Shown here: in pieces, positions 17,360 through 27,050 of the stretch
How the letters are laid out: each line of letters opens with the position of its first letter
Position numbering within the stretch: position 1 is the stretch's first letter
IMG/VR virus record: IMGVR_UViG_3300037882_001257
Location: 1-64,000 of that record
Direction: 5' to 3' (one strand)
Source of the DNA: a virus
Length of the DNA stretch: 64,000 nt
The notes under the pieces: generated by a model
The model's database searches: none
Told to the model about the DNA's origin: nothing
The model's input: the letters and a program-made list of their open reading frames with translations, nothing else
Translations under genes and position numbers: made by a program

Positions 17360-18813
17360 TGAGCATTGTACACTACATGGCGGCAGTCCTTCGAGATTCT
17401 GTCTCGCGGGGCCGCTTAATTCACCACTACGATATGTTAGAGGAATCGGGAGCTATATCCCATGATGATGTTGGCTTATTGGACGCGGTCATAGATGGGG
17501 CCACATGGGACGCTAATGCGCCCTCTTTTGCTGCGACATCCTCCCTGTTGTTTGACGGAACGAATGATTATTTGTCTATAGCTCAAAGTGATACAGTTTG
17601 GGATTCGGCTGAAGAACGCTCTATCAGCTTTTGGGTGAAGAGTGATGAAATTGGTGGTGTGTCTAGCCCTCACGAATTCCCTTTTATTGTAATGCTTAAG
17701 AGTGATAGAACAGACCCGTTTTCTGTGTGGCTGGATGCCTCTGGATTAAACTTTGGGTATTATAGTGACTTCAAGAAGGTGGCTAGTAGTTATGTCACCT
17801 TCCAAAACAACTGGGTAAATGTTGTTATTACATATGACGGCACAGGGGCAACCGATGTCTCTAACTATGTAGTCTATGTGAGTGGAGTGTCTGTTGCTAT
17901 TAGTGCTGGGGGCACTTGGCCCGTTACTTCTCAGGTGACGCAGATAGGAAAAGGTGGTGTGCCAGAAAGCTACTTTGATGGGCGGCTATTTGACATACGC
18001 ATATACGACAAGATTTTAACGGCTAGTGAAGCCTATGCTTTGGCGAACGGCTACACAAACGCCTGGGTGGGTTCTCAGGGCGACGGCACTTGGGAAGATG
18101 AGGATTGTTGGCCTTTGAGTGGGCTTCCAACATCTAGTGATACCGTGATATTTAGTGGCGACGATACTAATTGTACAGTTGTAAGCACCAATCAAATTGT
18201 CTTGGCCGGTTTGTATGTCGATGGGGGTTACCTGGGGACATTAGATTTAACATTCTGCTACCTTACGGTTAACGGCGACTTTAACCACCTAGGGGCAGCG
18301 ATAGTGGCTTATCCACAAGTTCTCAAAGTGAGCGGGGACTGCATAGTGACCGCTGTAGATGTGATTGACAATATAAAGAGAACCACTATAGAATTGTTTG
18401 GCGACACCAATGCAAACTTTGGTCTACCAGACAACAACGTAGAAATTTTCGGGGTTATCGTTTCGGCTGATAGCGGAGTAACTAAAACCCTGACCGGAAC
18501 CAATACTCACTTACAAACAAGAAGCCTGCATGTGTCGAGTGGTATCTTAGATATAAACGACAAGTATATAACCGTAGCTAATGATTTTACCGTAATTGGT
18601 GGGTCGTTTGTTAATCCTTCTGCGTATGTAAGCCATACTATTAGTGGTAACGCTTTGTGGTACGGACAGAGTAAGCTTAACAAGCTGGACTTAGACTTTG
18701 ATAGTATTGTTACGTTTGACGTGAGTGGAGCCTTTTTAATTAGGAACGCAATAGTGGGAAACCTTAATGATGCGGGTACAACCGCGAAATGTTTGAATTG
18801 CGAGGAGGCTTAG
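17359..18813 (+). CDS. tail protein with a concanavalin A-like (LamG) lectin domain
   Basis: 484 residues. Residues about 55-230 have the LamG/laminin-G plan: SLLFDGTNDYLSI, SISFWVKSDE, FQNNWVNVVITYDGTG, and FDGRLFDIRIYDKILTASEAYALANG at the end, which is typical of carbohydrate-binding jellyroll domains. The C-terminal 240 residues are repetitive short strands (GDFNHLG, GDCIVT), suggestive of a beta-helix. Together this looks like a receptor-binding or saccharide-binding tail component. Lectin assignment is from motif pattern; the ligand is unknown. Confidence 0.65.
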   Translation: MSIVHYMAAVLRDSVSRGRLIHHYDMLEESGAISHDDVGLLDAVIDGATWDANAPSFAATSSLLFDGTNDYLSIAQSDTVWDSAEERSISFWVKSDEIGGVSSPHEFPFIVMLKSDRTDPFSVWLDASGLNFGYYSDFKKVASSYVTFQNNWVNVVITYDGTGATDVSNYVVYVSGVSVAISAGGTWPVTSQVTQIGKGGVPESYFDGRLFDIRIYDKILTASEAYALANGYTNAWVGSQGDGTWEDEDCWPLSGLPTSSDTVIFSGDDTNCTVVSTNQIVLAGLYVDGGYLGTLDLTFCYLTVNGDFNHLGAAIVAYPQVLKVSGDCIVTAVDVIDNIKRTTIELFGDTNANFGLPDNNVEIFGVIVSADSGVTKTLTGTNTHLQTRSLHVSSGILDINDKYITVANDFTVIGGSFVNPSAYVSHTISGNALWYGQSKLNKLDLDFDSIVTFDVSGAFLIRNAIVGNLNDAGTTAKCLNCEEA

Positions 18814-18814
18814 G

Positions 18815-21800
18815 ATGCCTAGTTTTACAACTTTAAATCAACCAGTACAGAACCTATGTTCTCCGGCAACTGTCTATGGTGGATACGACCAAACCCTGTT
18901 CTTAGGGTGTAGTGTGCGCTCGTTCTCTACCAGCCTAGGATGGGACGAACAGGTTAGCGAAATAACCGTGGAATTGGTAAGAGACCCATGCCCTGCTCTT
19001 GAGGCAAAGCCAAAAACCTATTGGGATGCGTCTCTAAATAAGCAAACCACTATAGCCGTAGACCCAGGTTTTATTGGGTACGATGTTCCGTTAAGTGGTC
19101 GCCCTGTCTTCTTTAGGATGGGAGAGTTTGAATTTTCCGGCATCTTACAGGACTGGACCGAAACCGAGGGCACTGGTGGCTATCCAGTATATACTGTCAA
19201 GCTTATTGACCCGCGCTCTATCTTAAGCGGCGTCCATCTAATCACAGGTGACTACGCAGGAAGTGTCGGTTCCCAGTTCAACATTTTCAATTGCTATGGG
19301 TATCTAGAAAGCCTTGGTTCTGCTTGTCCGTTGACGGATATTAACGGTGGTACATTTGGAAGTCCCGCTGGTGGATTCGGTGGCGCTAACACTACCGGTG
19401 GCGGTATGCAAGTCAGCTCTATCGTAGCTGCCTTTAATGTATTAGCTAACGGCGTGCCTCGCGTTGTTAATCAATTCTCACCATATGGGCGCGTTCTATA
19501 CAACGGTACAACCGGCGGTAGCTATGGTTCATTAAACGAAGACCTAAATTTGTTCGGGTCTTCATTCTCTGAGTATTTTATTGATTTGAGTGAGCTACCA
19601 ACTACCCCAACCTATTATAGATTGCCGGGTCCTAGTGTGACTCTTCTAGAGTTCGTAAGTCAAATATGTGTAGACTGTGGATATAGCTTCTATTGGGAAA
19701 TGATTCCTATCAAGAATGCCAGTTCTCTTGCTGGTAGTGGCATTGCTAAGTTTCTCAAGCTCCGCACGGTATCTCGCCTGACTCAACCGGCCTTTGGCGC
19801 TATTGAAAACTTTGTAAGTGGTGTTGAAGGTGCAATCTCTACATCTGTTGGTAGAGAGACAGTGCAAGAGCAAACCGCATCTTTTATCATCGGTGGGCCG
19901 GTTGAAAGCATCTATCAGGCGGAACAAAACACCGATGTTCCTTTTGATGGAGACCCTCTATGTGACGAAGAAGATAATATGATTCTTCCTTACGTTGGAT
20001 TAGACGCTAATAACGACCTTATTATTCCGTGCTTAGATGATGACGACCTCTGGGAATTTGACTTAGATACCGCTGATATAAACGCTACGTTAACACATGT
20101 GGCGTTACCAGCTACGGTTACAATCAAAGAGAAAGAATTGCTGGCTGTTGCAGGTGGAGAAAGCACATGGTTAGCATGGGAGGGGTCTATCTATGATGGT
20201 GGTAATCCCACTACTGATATTGGCGCTGAGCTGTTTGGTCCCGGTAAGATTTTCCCAGGTGGTAAAATCAATGTAAATGCTATCATTGACCGCGCTAAGA
20301 CCGGCAAGCCAATGCACCCCCATGAAATTGCCAATCCTCACGATGGGTTCATGGGGGTGGTTACAGATATAGAGCAACAGAATGATGTCCGGTTAATCTA
20401 TGATTGGCTCAATTCATATGCTCAGGGTTTCGGCACAAAATACATGGTGCGTGTTCCTTACACATGTGCTAAAAGAGACACCGACACTAACTTAATCATT
20501 ACAAGCGAAGTTCCCCAACAGGATGGGTGGACCGATTACGCATCTGTTCTTGGTCTAGCTACTGACGCTCTTGCTATGGAATTGTTCCGTAATGACAGTG
20601 GTAAGATTGAAGCAATGGTTCGTTATGACGGAATAGCCAACCTAAGCATCGCGGACCTTAATCCTGGCGAATACGCAGTCGCCCTTGATGAAGAACCAGA
20701 GGACGAAGAAGATACTAGTAAGGTATGGATAAAAGCGTCCGTGGAGCCGAAATATGTCTACCACGACTCTAGCACATTGTTCGTGCCTCGCGCCGTTGTT
20801 ACTATTTCAACTCCAATTCGTGAAAGCGTTAACAATCCTCAGCCGTACATTATGGGTTTAGCTGAGTTGATTCGGGCTGCTGCCGAGGGGCCTCCTGCTG
20901 ATATTGATACTGCTATTCCTGGTGTGCCCGCAGAATTAAACACTGCTAGAAAGCTGGCACAAAACCTAATAGGAAAGGCCGGTGGGGACGAACTATTCTT
21001 CGATTTTCCTGATTTGTCAAAAACACCTGATGCTGTCTCCTTTGGGTTGAAAAGCACTGTAACTACCTATGGTCCTTGGACAGTGGTTGGTTTGCCAGGG
21101 CAAATCAAAGTAGAGACTGACCCTTCACTAGTTCCGTGGGAGTTCGGCAGCACTGCCAATATGAATCTTGCGGGCAACGCTCTTGCTGCGGAAGGTGTCA
21201 TAGGTATGAAGGTTGCCGAAAGTGGTTCTGTACAAGTTCCTGGCTATCCAACGATACCTCTTGGAGCGGAATTAGGCGCTTACGCTGGTGGATTTTTTGG
21301 TGGTGGTTCTCATCTAGTTGAAAATAGAACACATAGCGAAGGTGGTGGTTCTGCTCACTTTAATTATAGTGGTAACTGGACCGGTTTGTATGGGCCGAAC
21401 ATTACCAATATCAGCATGTCCAATGGGGCGCAAGGGGCTACTACTAACTACGAATTCAGAACTTACACACCCCGTAGAGGTACGTTTGCTAAGCTGAATG
21501 CAGACCGGCTTCGTAACCAAGGCAGAATGAGAATTGCCGCCCTTAGAGAAGCTAGGCTTAAGGCTCTTTCTAAGGTAAGTGCGAGACTAGATGTGGCTGT
21601 TGGTAATAGAGAAACTAGAAAAAAATACGCAGAGCAATTTAAGAAGCACTCTAGCTCTACATTCTTAGTGGCTGACTATGGGGAAAGTGCTTATCCTACC
21701 GTCACATTAAAAAGCAGTACCTATATCGAAAATGATATGGGTGCTTCTGGAATCGAGCGCCGTTCTTTGGTGGGGTTAGATAGCGTCTTTACCCCTGTTT

Positions 21801-23401
21801 CCTTACGGCCTCAAGGTGGTGTTGGTCCATATGGTACAGGTCTACCTAATTTGGTCGGTAACTTAGCAGGATGGGAAGATTCTTTTAGAAACTTTACCAG
21901 GGCAGCACTTCCATTGGCTATCAACGAAACAGGAGGGCAAAGCTGGGGTCGAGCCATTGGAGGAAGGCATTCCAACCCTTGGTCTAATCCAACGGGAGGA
22001 TTTGAAAACGATGAAGTAATGAACTATCAACTAAGTGGCAAGGGTAGCGGGCACAATAACACTTATGCCGTAAGAGACAATCAAAGTGGCCTGACTTTGT
22101 CTATGTATAATGAAGCGTCTGGTGACAAGACATATAGTAACACATATAACGTAGTTGCCCTAAAGGGCCCAATAATCATTCAACAGTGGGGATATGACAC
22201 AGATGGTAAGCCAGTACCTAATGCCGCAGATGATGAAGCGGCTTGCTTAGAAGGTACATTTGAACATGAATTTCTTACTGATAATTTTATGCCTGGGTGG
22301 CTACAAAAACCAAAAACTTGGCCGGTTGCCCCTCTTGATGTTAGATTAGACCGTATGAGGGGTGTGTGGGTTGCTCCTCCTCCAAGAAGTAAGTTAACCG
22401 TTGTATTAGAAGCCTGCTTGAGCCCCTATGAAGTAGTTACTGCTTTAATCACGGGTTATAACGATAGTGACCCAAGCCCTATTATCTACGATTCTGGCGG
22501 TATGATAGTAGACCAGCCTCGTATCCATGTATATGATAATGTTGGTTCATACTATGCAAGCGGCACGCGCCTATATGTAGATTTTGATAGCACTCAAAAT
22601 AGATACTATCCTGTACAAGCGCGTAACGGCTTTAACGCAATGGGTACAACGTGGGTCAGTGGTAATAATAGTGAATATCAAATTTATACTACAGGAACGT
22701 GGACTCCACTCACTTACTTTGCCGAAGGGGTAAGTAGCGGTGTCAGTGTAAACTGCAAGCATATAACCAATTTGCTTGCTGGACCGGGAATTATTTTTGA
22801 AGAAGAGGTTCTCGATGATTTTATTACTGACTTCAGAGACCGCTGCGGGGAATCAGGTTCGGGTTGCGGGTGGGAACAATCAATAAGAATAACAGCTCAA
22901 AATTATGTTACAAATTCAGGCGGCTGGGTTGGCAATTCAGGAATGAGCTTCGGTGGAGAAAGATACAATGGCGGTTTAATTTTTGGGAATAATATTTCTA
23001 CCAGCGGATTTGAGGAAAGTTCCCCGATGGGTAACGTCGTACATATGACTGCCATAGGGGCTCACATGACCTACGGTTGGGTGACCGGTGTACCTACCGG
23101 GGCTATGGACCCGTCATCTGATTTTTCTCCAACTAGAAACGCAGTGCGAATAGGTTCTTTCTATGTAGACAACTCAGTTTTCTCTATGAAGATTGGCAGT
23201 TACGACTATGATGGAGCCGGATGGAGTGACGGTGTATGCACTGGTTATCTTGGACTCACAGAACTACATCCTCCAACGGGAACCGGCATTGAGGTTGTAA
23301 CTAGCGTGGTGTGTAACACAGGTTCTGGCGAGTCAGGTATTACCGTGTCATATAAAACTCTAAACTTTGACGCTTACGGCAGACTGACGAGCGTATCATA
23401 A
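18815..23401 (+). CDS. large tail-tip/baseplate hub-type protein
   Basis: 1,528 residues, the second largest protein here. The N-terminal 450 residues carry EFEFSGILQDW, TVKLIDPRSILSG and LEFVSQICVDCGYSFYW, resembling hub proteins that assemble the tail tip. The centre has a long charged helical segment (RNQGRMRIAALREARLKAL), and the C-terminal third is Gly/Ser/Asn-rich beta structure typical of fibre-like regions. No peptidoglycan hydrolase motif is obvious. The stop overlaps the next ATG by one base. Confidence 0.6.
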   Translation: MPSFTTLNQPVQNLCSPATVYGGYDQTLFLGCSVRSFSTSLGWDEQVSEITVELVRDPCPALEAKPKTYWDASLNKQTTIAVDPGFIGYDVPLSGRPVFFRMGEFEFSGILQDWTETEGTGGYPVYTVKLIDPRSILSGVHLITGDYAGSVGSQFNIFNCYGYLESLGSACPLTDINGGTFGSPAGGFGGANTTGGGMQVSSIVAAFNVLANGVPRVVNQFSPYGRVLYNGTTGGSYGSLNEDLNLFGSSFSEYFIDLSELPTTPTYYRLPGPSVTLLEFVSQICVDCGYSFYWEMIPIKNASSLAGSGIAKFLKLRTVSRLTQPAFGAIENFVSGVEGAISTSVGRETVQEQTASFIIGGPVESIYQAEQNTDVPFDGDPLCDEEDNMILPYVGLDANNDLIIPCLDDDDLWEFDLDTADINATLTHVALPATVTIKEKELLAVAGGESTWLAWEGSIYDGGNPTTDIGAELFGPGKIFPGGKINVNAIIDRAKTGKPMHPHEIANPHDGFMGVVTDIEQQNDVRLIYDWLNSYAQGFGTKYMVRVPYTCAKRDTDTNLIITSEVPQQDGWTDYASVLGLATDALAMELFRNDSGKIEAMVRYDGIANLSIADLNPGEYAVALDEEPEDEEDTSKVWIKASVEPKYVYHDSSTLFVPRAVVTISTPIRESVNNPQPYIMGLAELIRAAAEGPPADIDTAIPGVPAELNTARKLAQNLIGKAGGDELFFDFPDLSKTPDAVSFGLKSTVTTYGPWTVVGLPGQIKVETDPSLVPWEFGSTANMNLAGNALAAEGVIGMKVAESGSVQVPGYPTIPLGAELGAYAGGFFGGGSHLVENRTHSEGGGSAHFNYSGNWTGLYGPNITNISMSNGAQGATTNYEFRTYTPRRGTFAKLNADRLRNQGRMRIAALREARLKALSKVSARLDVAVGNRETRKKYAEQFKKHSSSTFLVADYGESAYPTVTLKSSTYIENDMGASGIERRSLVGLDSVFTPVSLRPQGGVGPYGTGLPNLVGNLAGWEDSFRNFTRAALPLAINETGGQSWGRAIGGRHSNPWSNPTGGFENDEVMNYQLSGKGSGHNNTYAVRDNQSGLTLSMYNEASGDKTYSNTYNVVALKGPIIIQQWGYDTDGKPVPNAADDEAACLEGTFEHEFLTDNFMPGWLQKPKTWPVAPLDVRLDRMRGVWVAPPPRSKLTVVLEACLSPYEVVTALITGYNDSDPSPIIYDSGGMIVDQPRIHVYDNVGSYYASGTRLYVDFDSTQNRYYPVQARNGFNAMGTTWVSGNNSEYQIYTTGTWTPLTYFAEGVSSGVSVNCKHITNLLAGPGIIFEEEVLDDFITDFRDRCGESGSGCGWEQSIRITAQNYVTNSGGWVGNSGMSFGGERYNGGLIFGNNISTSGFEESSPMGNVVHMTAIGAHMTYGWVTGVPTGAMDPSSDFSPTRNAVRIGSFYVDNSVFSMKIGSYDYDGAGWSDGVCTGYLGLTELHPPTGTGIEVVTSVVCNTGSGESGITVSYKTLNFDAYGRLTSVS

Positions 23402-23850
23402 TGAGAACAGTAGAAATTCCTAATTGTATATGCTGTGGACCTGCTGCTGCCCCGTGCGAAGAGTGTGTGGCTTGTAGTGAAGGTGAAGTATCAAGCACCA
23501 TAGACGTAACTATTGCCGGGGTTACGGGCATAGATGCCGCTGATTGGAATACAACCCATACTATAGATTGGTCACCAGGAACATATGATTGCCAATGGTA
23601 TAAGAGCTTCACCGGTTCCGGCTCAGGTCAAACATTGCAAATAATTGTTGGTGTTTATTTGACTACCTTTCCTGATGAGTTTAACATTATCTGTCAATGT
23701 ATTGATAATGGTGTGTACAATGGATTTCTTTCAACAGCGGCAGGAACTAGTGGTACATGTGTGTGGACTTCTAAAAATCTACCCAAAATATATAATAACG
23801 ACCCCACTTTTGCGGCGGCTACAGTAGCGGTAACTTCAACAGCGTGTTAA
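23401..23850 (+). CDS. cysteine-rich tail-module protein
   Basis: 149 residues. The first 30 contain CICC, C, CxxC and C (six cysteines), suggesting a metal site or disulfide knot; a beta-rich domain follows with four more cysteines. It lies at the end of the tail genes and just before the glycosyltransferase. No family recognised; possibly a tip or fibre accessory. Confidence 0.5.
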   Translation: MRTVEIPNCICCGPAAAPCEECVACSEGEVSSTIDVTIAGVTGIDAADWNTTHTIDWSPGTYDCQWYKSFTGSGSGQTLQIIVGVYLTTFPDEFNIICQCIDNGVYNGFLSTAAGTSGTCVWTSKNLPKIYNNDPTFAAATVAVTSTAC

Positions 23851-23855
23851 GACAA

Positions 23856-24479
23856 ATGGAAAAGAAAATACATCAGGTATGGCTACACGAAGAGCCGTCT
23901 CCCAAATATAAGAAATTTGCAGAAAAATGGCAAGCCCTACATCCAGATTGGCTATATCAAACATGGTCGGCTAAAAATCTACCAAAGCTAGTTAATCAAC
24001 ATTTGTATGACCATGCTATAGACTTTGCACGATTCGATTGCGTGTATCAGATGAGAGCAGATATTGTTAGGTATGAAATTCTAGCAGAACACGGTGGGTT
24101 TTATTGTGATTACGACACCGAACCATTAAAACCCATAGACAAGCATGTGCTACCACATAAACTATGGGGTGCTGAATACATGCACCACGTAGACCCGGCG
24201 TATTTAGGTTGCGAAGCCCATCACCCTGCTATGGTTGCCATAGTAAATGACTTAGAGGCTTCTGTCGTTTCCCATAAAAAGCGCATTTCCGTTTCAGCAT
24301 TAACCGGGATGGGCTACATCACTCCGTACTGGATAAACTACGATGGCTATGTTGCTGAACAAGCTCTGTGGTATCCCTTTAACCACAGCGACGTTAGAAA
24401 GCTAAACTTTATACCAAACATTAGCGATGAAGTTATAGCTATCCACCACTGGGCTAGTCAGCAGTTAATTAAGGAGTAA
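23856..24479 (+). CDS. GT32-type glycosyltransferase (DXD sugar-binding)
   Basis: 207 residues from ATG 23856 (an in-frame GTG at 23844 would overlap the upstream gene). It opens with KKIHQVWLHEE and W..LHPDWLYQTW, then RADIVRYEILAEHGG followed by YCDYD (D85, D87), the metal-binding DXD of the Gly_transf_sug family that moves hexoses from nucleotide sugars. A late HHWASQ matches the family C-terminus. It is the only glycosyltransferase on the late strand, next to tail genes, so a virion protein is a plausible acceptor. The acceptor is inferred. Confidence 0.8.
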   Translation: MEKKIHQVWLHEEPSPKYKKFAEKWQALHPDWLYQTWSAKNLPKLVNQHLYDHAIDFARFDCVYQMRADIVRYEILAEHGGFYCDYDTEPLKPIDKHVLPHKLWGAEYMHHVDPAYLGCEAHHPAMVAIVNDLEASVVSHKKRISVSALTGMGYITPYWINYDGYVAEQALWYPFNHSDVRKLNFIPNISDEVIAIHHWASQQLIKE

Positions 24480-24483
24480 GAAT

Positions 24484-24828
24484 ATGGATGACGAACAGCC
24501 TAAAAGTATATTAGACAAAGTTAGTGCATACAACGAGGCGCGTAAAAAGTGGGTAAAAGCTGGTAAGCCATTACGCAGCAAGAAAGATATACTAGACATA
24601 TACGAGAACACATGTAAGCCCTGTGAGCATTTCGAGGGTAATTCATGCGGGCTTTGCGGGTGCCGTCTATCTACTGATAGGACCAGTTTTAATAAGATAG
24701 CGATGGCTACAGAAGAGTGCCCGATTGGGAAATGGCTGGCAACCGAGAAAGAGCCGGAAGCGGCCCTAGGGGAGAAGCGAAATGGGCGCGAGAGGGGCGG
24801 TAGCTGCGGTTGTGGCGGGTCTAAATAA
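24484..24828 (+). CDS. cysteine-rich zinc-ribbon-like protein
   Basis: 114 residues, ATG 24484 behind AAGGAG. The central cysteine cluster has the form CxxC-x7-CxxCxC followed by ECPIGKW, a pattern I associate with small phage proteins (DUF6171-like) found beside glycosyltransferases. It ends with a Gly/Cys tail (SCGCGG). Probably binds zinc or an iron-sulfur cluster; function unknown. Last gene of the + strand operon. Confidence 0.6.
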   Translation: MDDEQPKSILDKVSAYNEARKKWVKAGKPLRSKKDILDIYENTCKPCEHFEGNSCGLCGCRLSTDRTSFNKIAMATEECPIGKWLATEKEPEAALGEKRNGRERGGSCGCGGSK

Positions 24829-24830
24829 AA

Positions 24831-24852
24831 AAGGCGGGACTTTACCCGCCTT
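24831..24852. terminator. bidirectional terminator between convergent operons
   Basis: AAGGCGGG at 24831-24838 and CCCGCCTT at 24845-24852 form an 8-bp stem with a 6-base loop. The upstream side is A-rich (AATAAAAAA), giving a U-run for - strand transcripts; the other side has TTAGTTT for + strand transcripts. It sits exactly where the late + genes meet the early - genes. Confidence 0.8.
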
Positions 24853-24860
24853 AGTTTAAA

Positions 24861-24986
24861 TCATCGGTCTCTGCGCCTGATGTCTCGAATAGCAGTCCAA
24901 AATTCGATGCCTAACCCCATCACGATTGTTGATACCAGTATGGTAAACATCACAATGAGCATAACGCCTAAAATCCAGTCGGCCAT
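24861..24986 (-). CDS. 41-residue single-pass membrane protein
   Basis: Starts at ATG (complement of 24984-24986), 2 bases beyond the stop of the preceding gene. One hydrophobic helix fills residues 4-27 (WILGVMLIVMFTILV), followed by a basic tail (RDIRRRDR), giving an N-out/C-in prediction. A GGGGAAA site lies upstream. Last gene of the - strand operon; function unknown. Confidence 0.5.
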   Translation of the reverse strand: MADWILGVMLIVMFTILVSTIVMGLGIEFWTAIRDIRRRDR

Positions 24987-24988
24987 TA

Positions 24989-25345
24989 TTATGCCATTTC
25001 CCCAGTTTCCTGGTTGTACTGCAACCAACCATTATCCTTGAGCCATACCTTCTTGCCATCGACAATAAGTGGCTCAGTTCCGTTCATCTTATAGCGGCGT
25101 GGATAGATACCAGCATCAGACTGTCCAAATTGTAGCACGGCCTTGCAGTCCTTACAGCGTATTTCATAGTAGGTGAATTTGCCTACTGTTCTCACTTGAA
25201 ATACCACGTTGTTCTTCTTACACTTACCACAGGTGTTTTCACCTAGAATTTCCTGTAGTTTGGCTAGATTTGAGAAGATGTCTTTTTGGTCGCCGGCCTC
25301 AAATTCAATGCATACTTCTGGACTTGGCTTATAAGATACTTTCAT
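24989..25345 (-). CDS. zinc-ribbon protein next to the putative annealing protein
   Basis: 118 residues from ATG 25345 (a TTG two codons upstream is possible). CGKCKKNN and RCKDCKAVL form a four-cysteine zinc ribbon near residues 39-75; FGQSDAGIYPRR follows. It directly follows the gene at 25352 and is likely co-translated with it, which suggests DNA-binding accessory work in recombination. Function is inferred. Confidence 0.55.
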   Translation of the reverse strand: MKVSYKPSPEVCIEFEAGDQKDIFSNLAKLQEILGENTCGKCKKNNVVFQVRTVGKFTYYEIRCKDCKAVLQFGQSDAGIYPRRYKMNGTEPLIVDGKKVWLKDNGWLQYNQETGEMA

Positions 25346-25351
25346 TTGCAA

Positions 25352-26200
25352 CTAACCTTTCAATTCATTTTTCCAGCCTGAGTCGTAACCTAACATTTCT
25401 TCGGGCACTCCCATCTGCTGATAAACCTGTAGAGTTCTAAACAGGTCCAAGGCATCAGAGTGCCGCAAGGTATCTATATTATGGCAGTCTGGAAAGAATT
25501 TGTGGACTAATTTCGCCACGTTTACGTTCAGTTTGTCCCTACACAATGTCTCCAAGTGTATGAGCTGAGGTTGACTGATATTGCCGACGTTTTCCCCTAA
25601 GATGTTATCTTCCAGCTTATCCACTTTTTCATCTGCGGTAAGAACGTCAATGTTCAACAGCTTCTTAAGCGCCCTACCTTCTGCTTTTGTTTCAGCGGTC
25701 GCAACTGGGTGATTACGGTATGGTTTATCGGTGTTGCCCCAGTATGTATCTGATGCTCCATCGGCCCTGACATACACCTCACCATCTAAAACAGTAACAG
25801 CAACAACAACAGACGCCCTCTGTTCGTTTTCAGGGGTTGGGCACTGAGCAATGTGCGTAGTAGTCGTCACAATTGGACCAAGGAACTTTTTCACCATGCG
25901 TCTAAGCCCCGGTATGCGTGGATACTTACCCTCCGACTTTTCTTTGTCAGTAAGTAGAGACATTACATAATCGGTCCATCCCTCGTCATCTTGGCAAAGC
26001 ACAACTGGTTTCTCAGTGTCTACGGGCGCGGCCACTTCTATCAGTTCTGGAGAATCACTAGCTATATCTTCCGAAATAGCATCTAGGTTCTTCTCTTGTT
26101 CTAATAGCGAGGTCGCTAGTTCTTCGTCTGTGAGTTTGTTAAGGCTTCTCTTAACGTAGCCGTGTGACACCAATTCAGCAATCATTTCAGTCCTATTCAT
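25352..26200 (-). CDS. putative single-strand annealing-type recombination protein
   Basis: 282 residues, ATG 26200 behind GGAG, overlapping the upstream stop by 8 bases. Residues about 85-190 have GLRRMVKKFLG, ASVVVAVTVLDGEVYVRADG and ATAETKAEGRALKKLLNI. The pattern of an aromatic/charged strand followed by AETxAxGRALR is seen in phage Rad52/ERF-like and related annealing-gene products. A helical C-terminal region (residues 200-282) may bind partners. Assignment is tentative: no diagnostic active site exists for these proteins, and the neighbour is a zinc ribbon. Confidence 0.4.
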   Translation of the reverse strand: MNRTEMIAELVSHGYVKRSLNKLTDEELATSLLEQEKNLDAISEDIASDSPELIEVAAPVDTEKPVVLCQDDEGWTDYVMSLLTDKEKSEGKYPRIPGLRRMVKKFLGPIVTTTTHIAQCPTPENEQRASVVVAVTVLDGEVYVRADGASDTYWGNTDKPYRNHPVATAETKAEGRALKKLLNIDVLTADEKVDKLEDNILGENVGNISQPQLIHLETLCRDKLNVNVAKLVHKFFPDCHNIDTLRHSDALDLFRTLQVYQQMGVPEEMLGYDSGWKNELKG

Positions 26201-27050
26201 CTTTATCTCCTAGAATGATGTACCGATGTTCCCGCTCAGGAAACTTCGCTTGAATTTCCACCAACTTGTCGTGCAACTCTTTCCACAAATCCCGCTTATA
26301 CTTCTCGGTCAAACCCCGTGAATGTCTAAGCCTAATAACACACAATCCTGCTCCCAGCAGGAGACCGTTCTTAACTTGGTCTGACCGCTGATTCTTAGCC
26401 AACATGTCAGCGCCCCAAATCGGCAGAAAGTGACTTGGCCCGTCTACTTCAATAGCTACTTTGTCGTGAGGTAGCACAATATCAATTTGAAGGTTCTCGT
26501 TCTTAATGGTCCGCTCAACATGGAATTGTGGGCGGAATCCATGTTCTACTAATTTCCCGAATAGAAACCGCTCCAACTTAGACCCTTCTTTTGCTGCGAC
26601 ACGAACCGCATCGCCTGCCTTAGCGGACATTTCCGTTTTTTCTTCTACACTCATACTGTCCCAATGGTCTTTACCTATCTGCTTACGACGTTCCAATTCC
26701 TCGTCAGATAACGCAGCCCAAGAAGCTGACACTTTTTCGCTAATCTTGTATTTAACTTCCTCTGAGCGGTGTTTCCCCTTGGTTGGATGTTGTTTGGTCC
26801 CATCTGCAAGGGCTTTCTTTTGAGCCTCAGAGCGGGTTCTGATGGGAACTTTAAGCTTCAGTGCGTGGCGACGAATAGTATTACCATATTCTCCGCACAA
26901 GTCCCCTATAGCAGCCCAAGTCATACCTTGTATAAAGTGGGCATCATAAAGGAAATCGTATTTAGCTTTATCATCAAGTCCTTTATAGTTTGCCGCTTTC
27001 TTTTTTAATAAAGGCATTGAGGTCGGTTGCAGAGAAATTTTCAATGACAT
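26193..27050 (-). CDS. free-standing homing-type endonuclease (PD-(D/E)XK/Vsr-like)
   Basis: 285 residues, ATG 27050 (an internal ATG at 27017 is possible but has no ribosome site). Residues 40-75 form a helix-turn-helix. KGKHRSEEVKYKISE (91-105) is a NUMOD3-type DNA-binding helix. Residues 155-260 carry the nuclease: KLE (E160), QIDIVLP (D190), AIEVDGPSHF (E201, D203, H207). This fits EDxHD/Vsr-type homing endonucleases. It sits between a sugar-transfer gene and a recombination gene, overlapping both, as a mobile gene would. Activity is inferred. Confidence 0.65.
   Translation of the reverse strand: MSLKISLQPTSMPLLKKKAANYKGLDDKAKYDFLYDAHFIQGMTWAAIGDLCGEYGNTIRRHALKLKVPIRTRSEAQKKALADGTKQHPTKGKHRSEEVKYKISEKVSASWAALSDEELERRKQIGKDHWDSMSVEEKTEMSAKAGDAVRVAAKEGSKLERFLFGKLVEHGFRPQFHVERTIKNENLQIDIVLPHDKVAIEVDGPSHFLPIWGADMLAKNQRSDQVKNGLLLGAGLCVIRLRHSRGLTEKYKRDLWKELHDKLVEIQAKFPEREHRYIILGDKDE

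Noticed and set aside
24856-25065. 69-residue - strand frame
   Set aside because: It covers the terminator stem region and overlaps the zinc-ribbon gene and the 41-residue membrane gene, both with better starts; composition (Arg/His-rich) is shadow-like.
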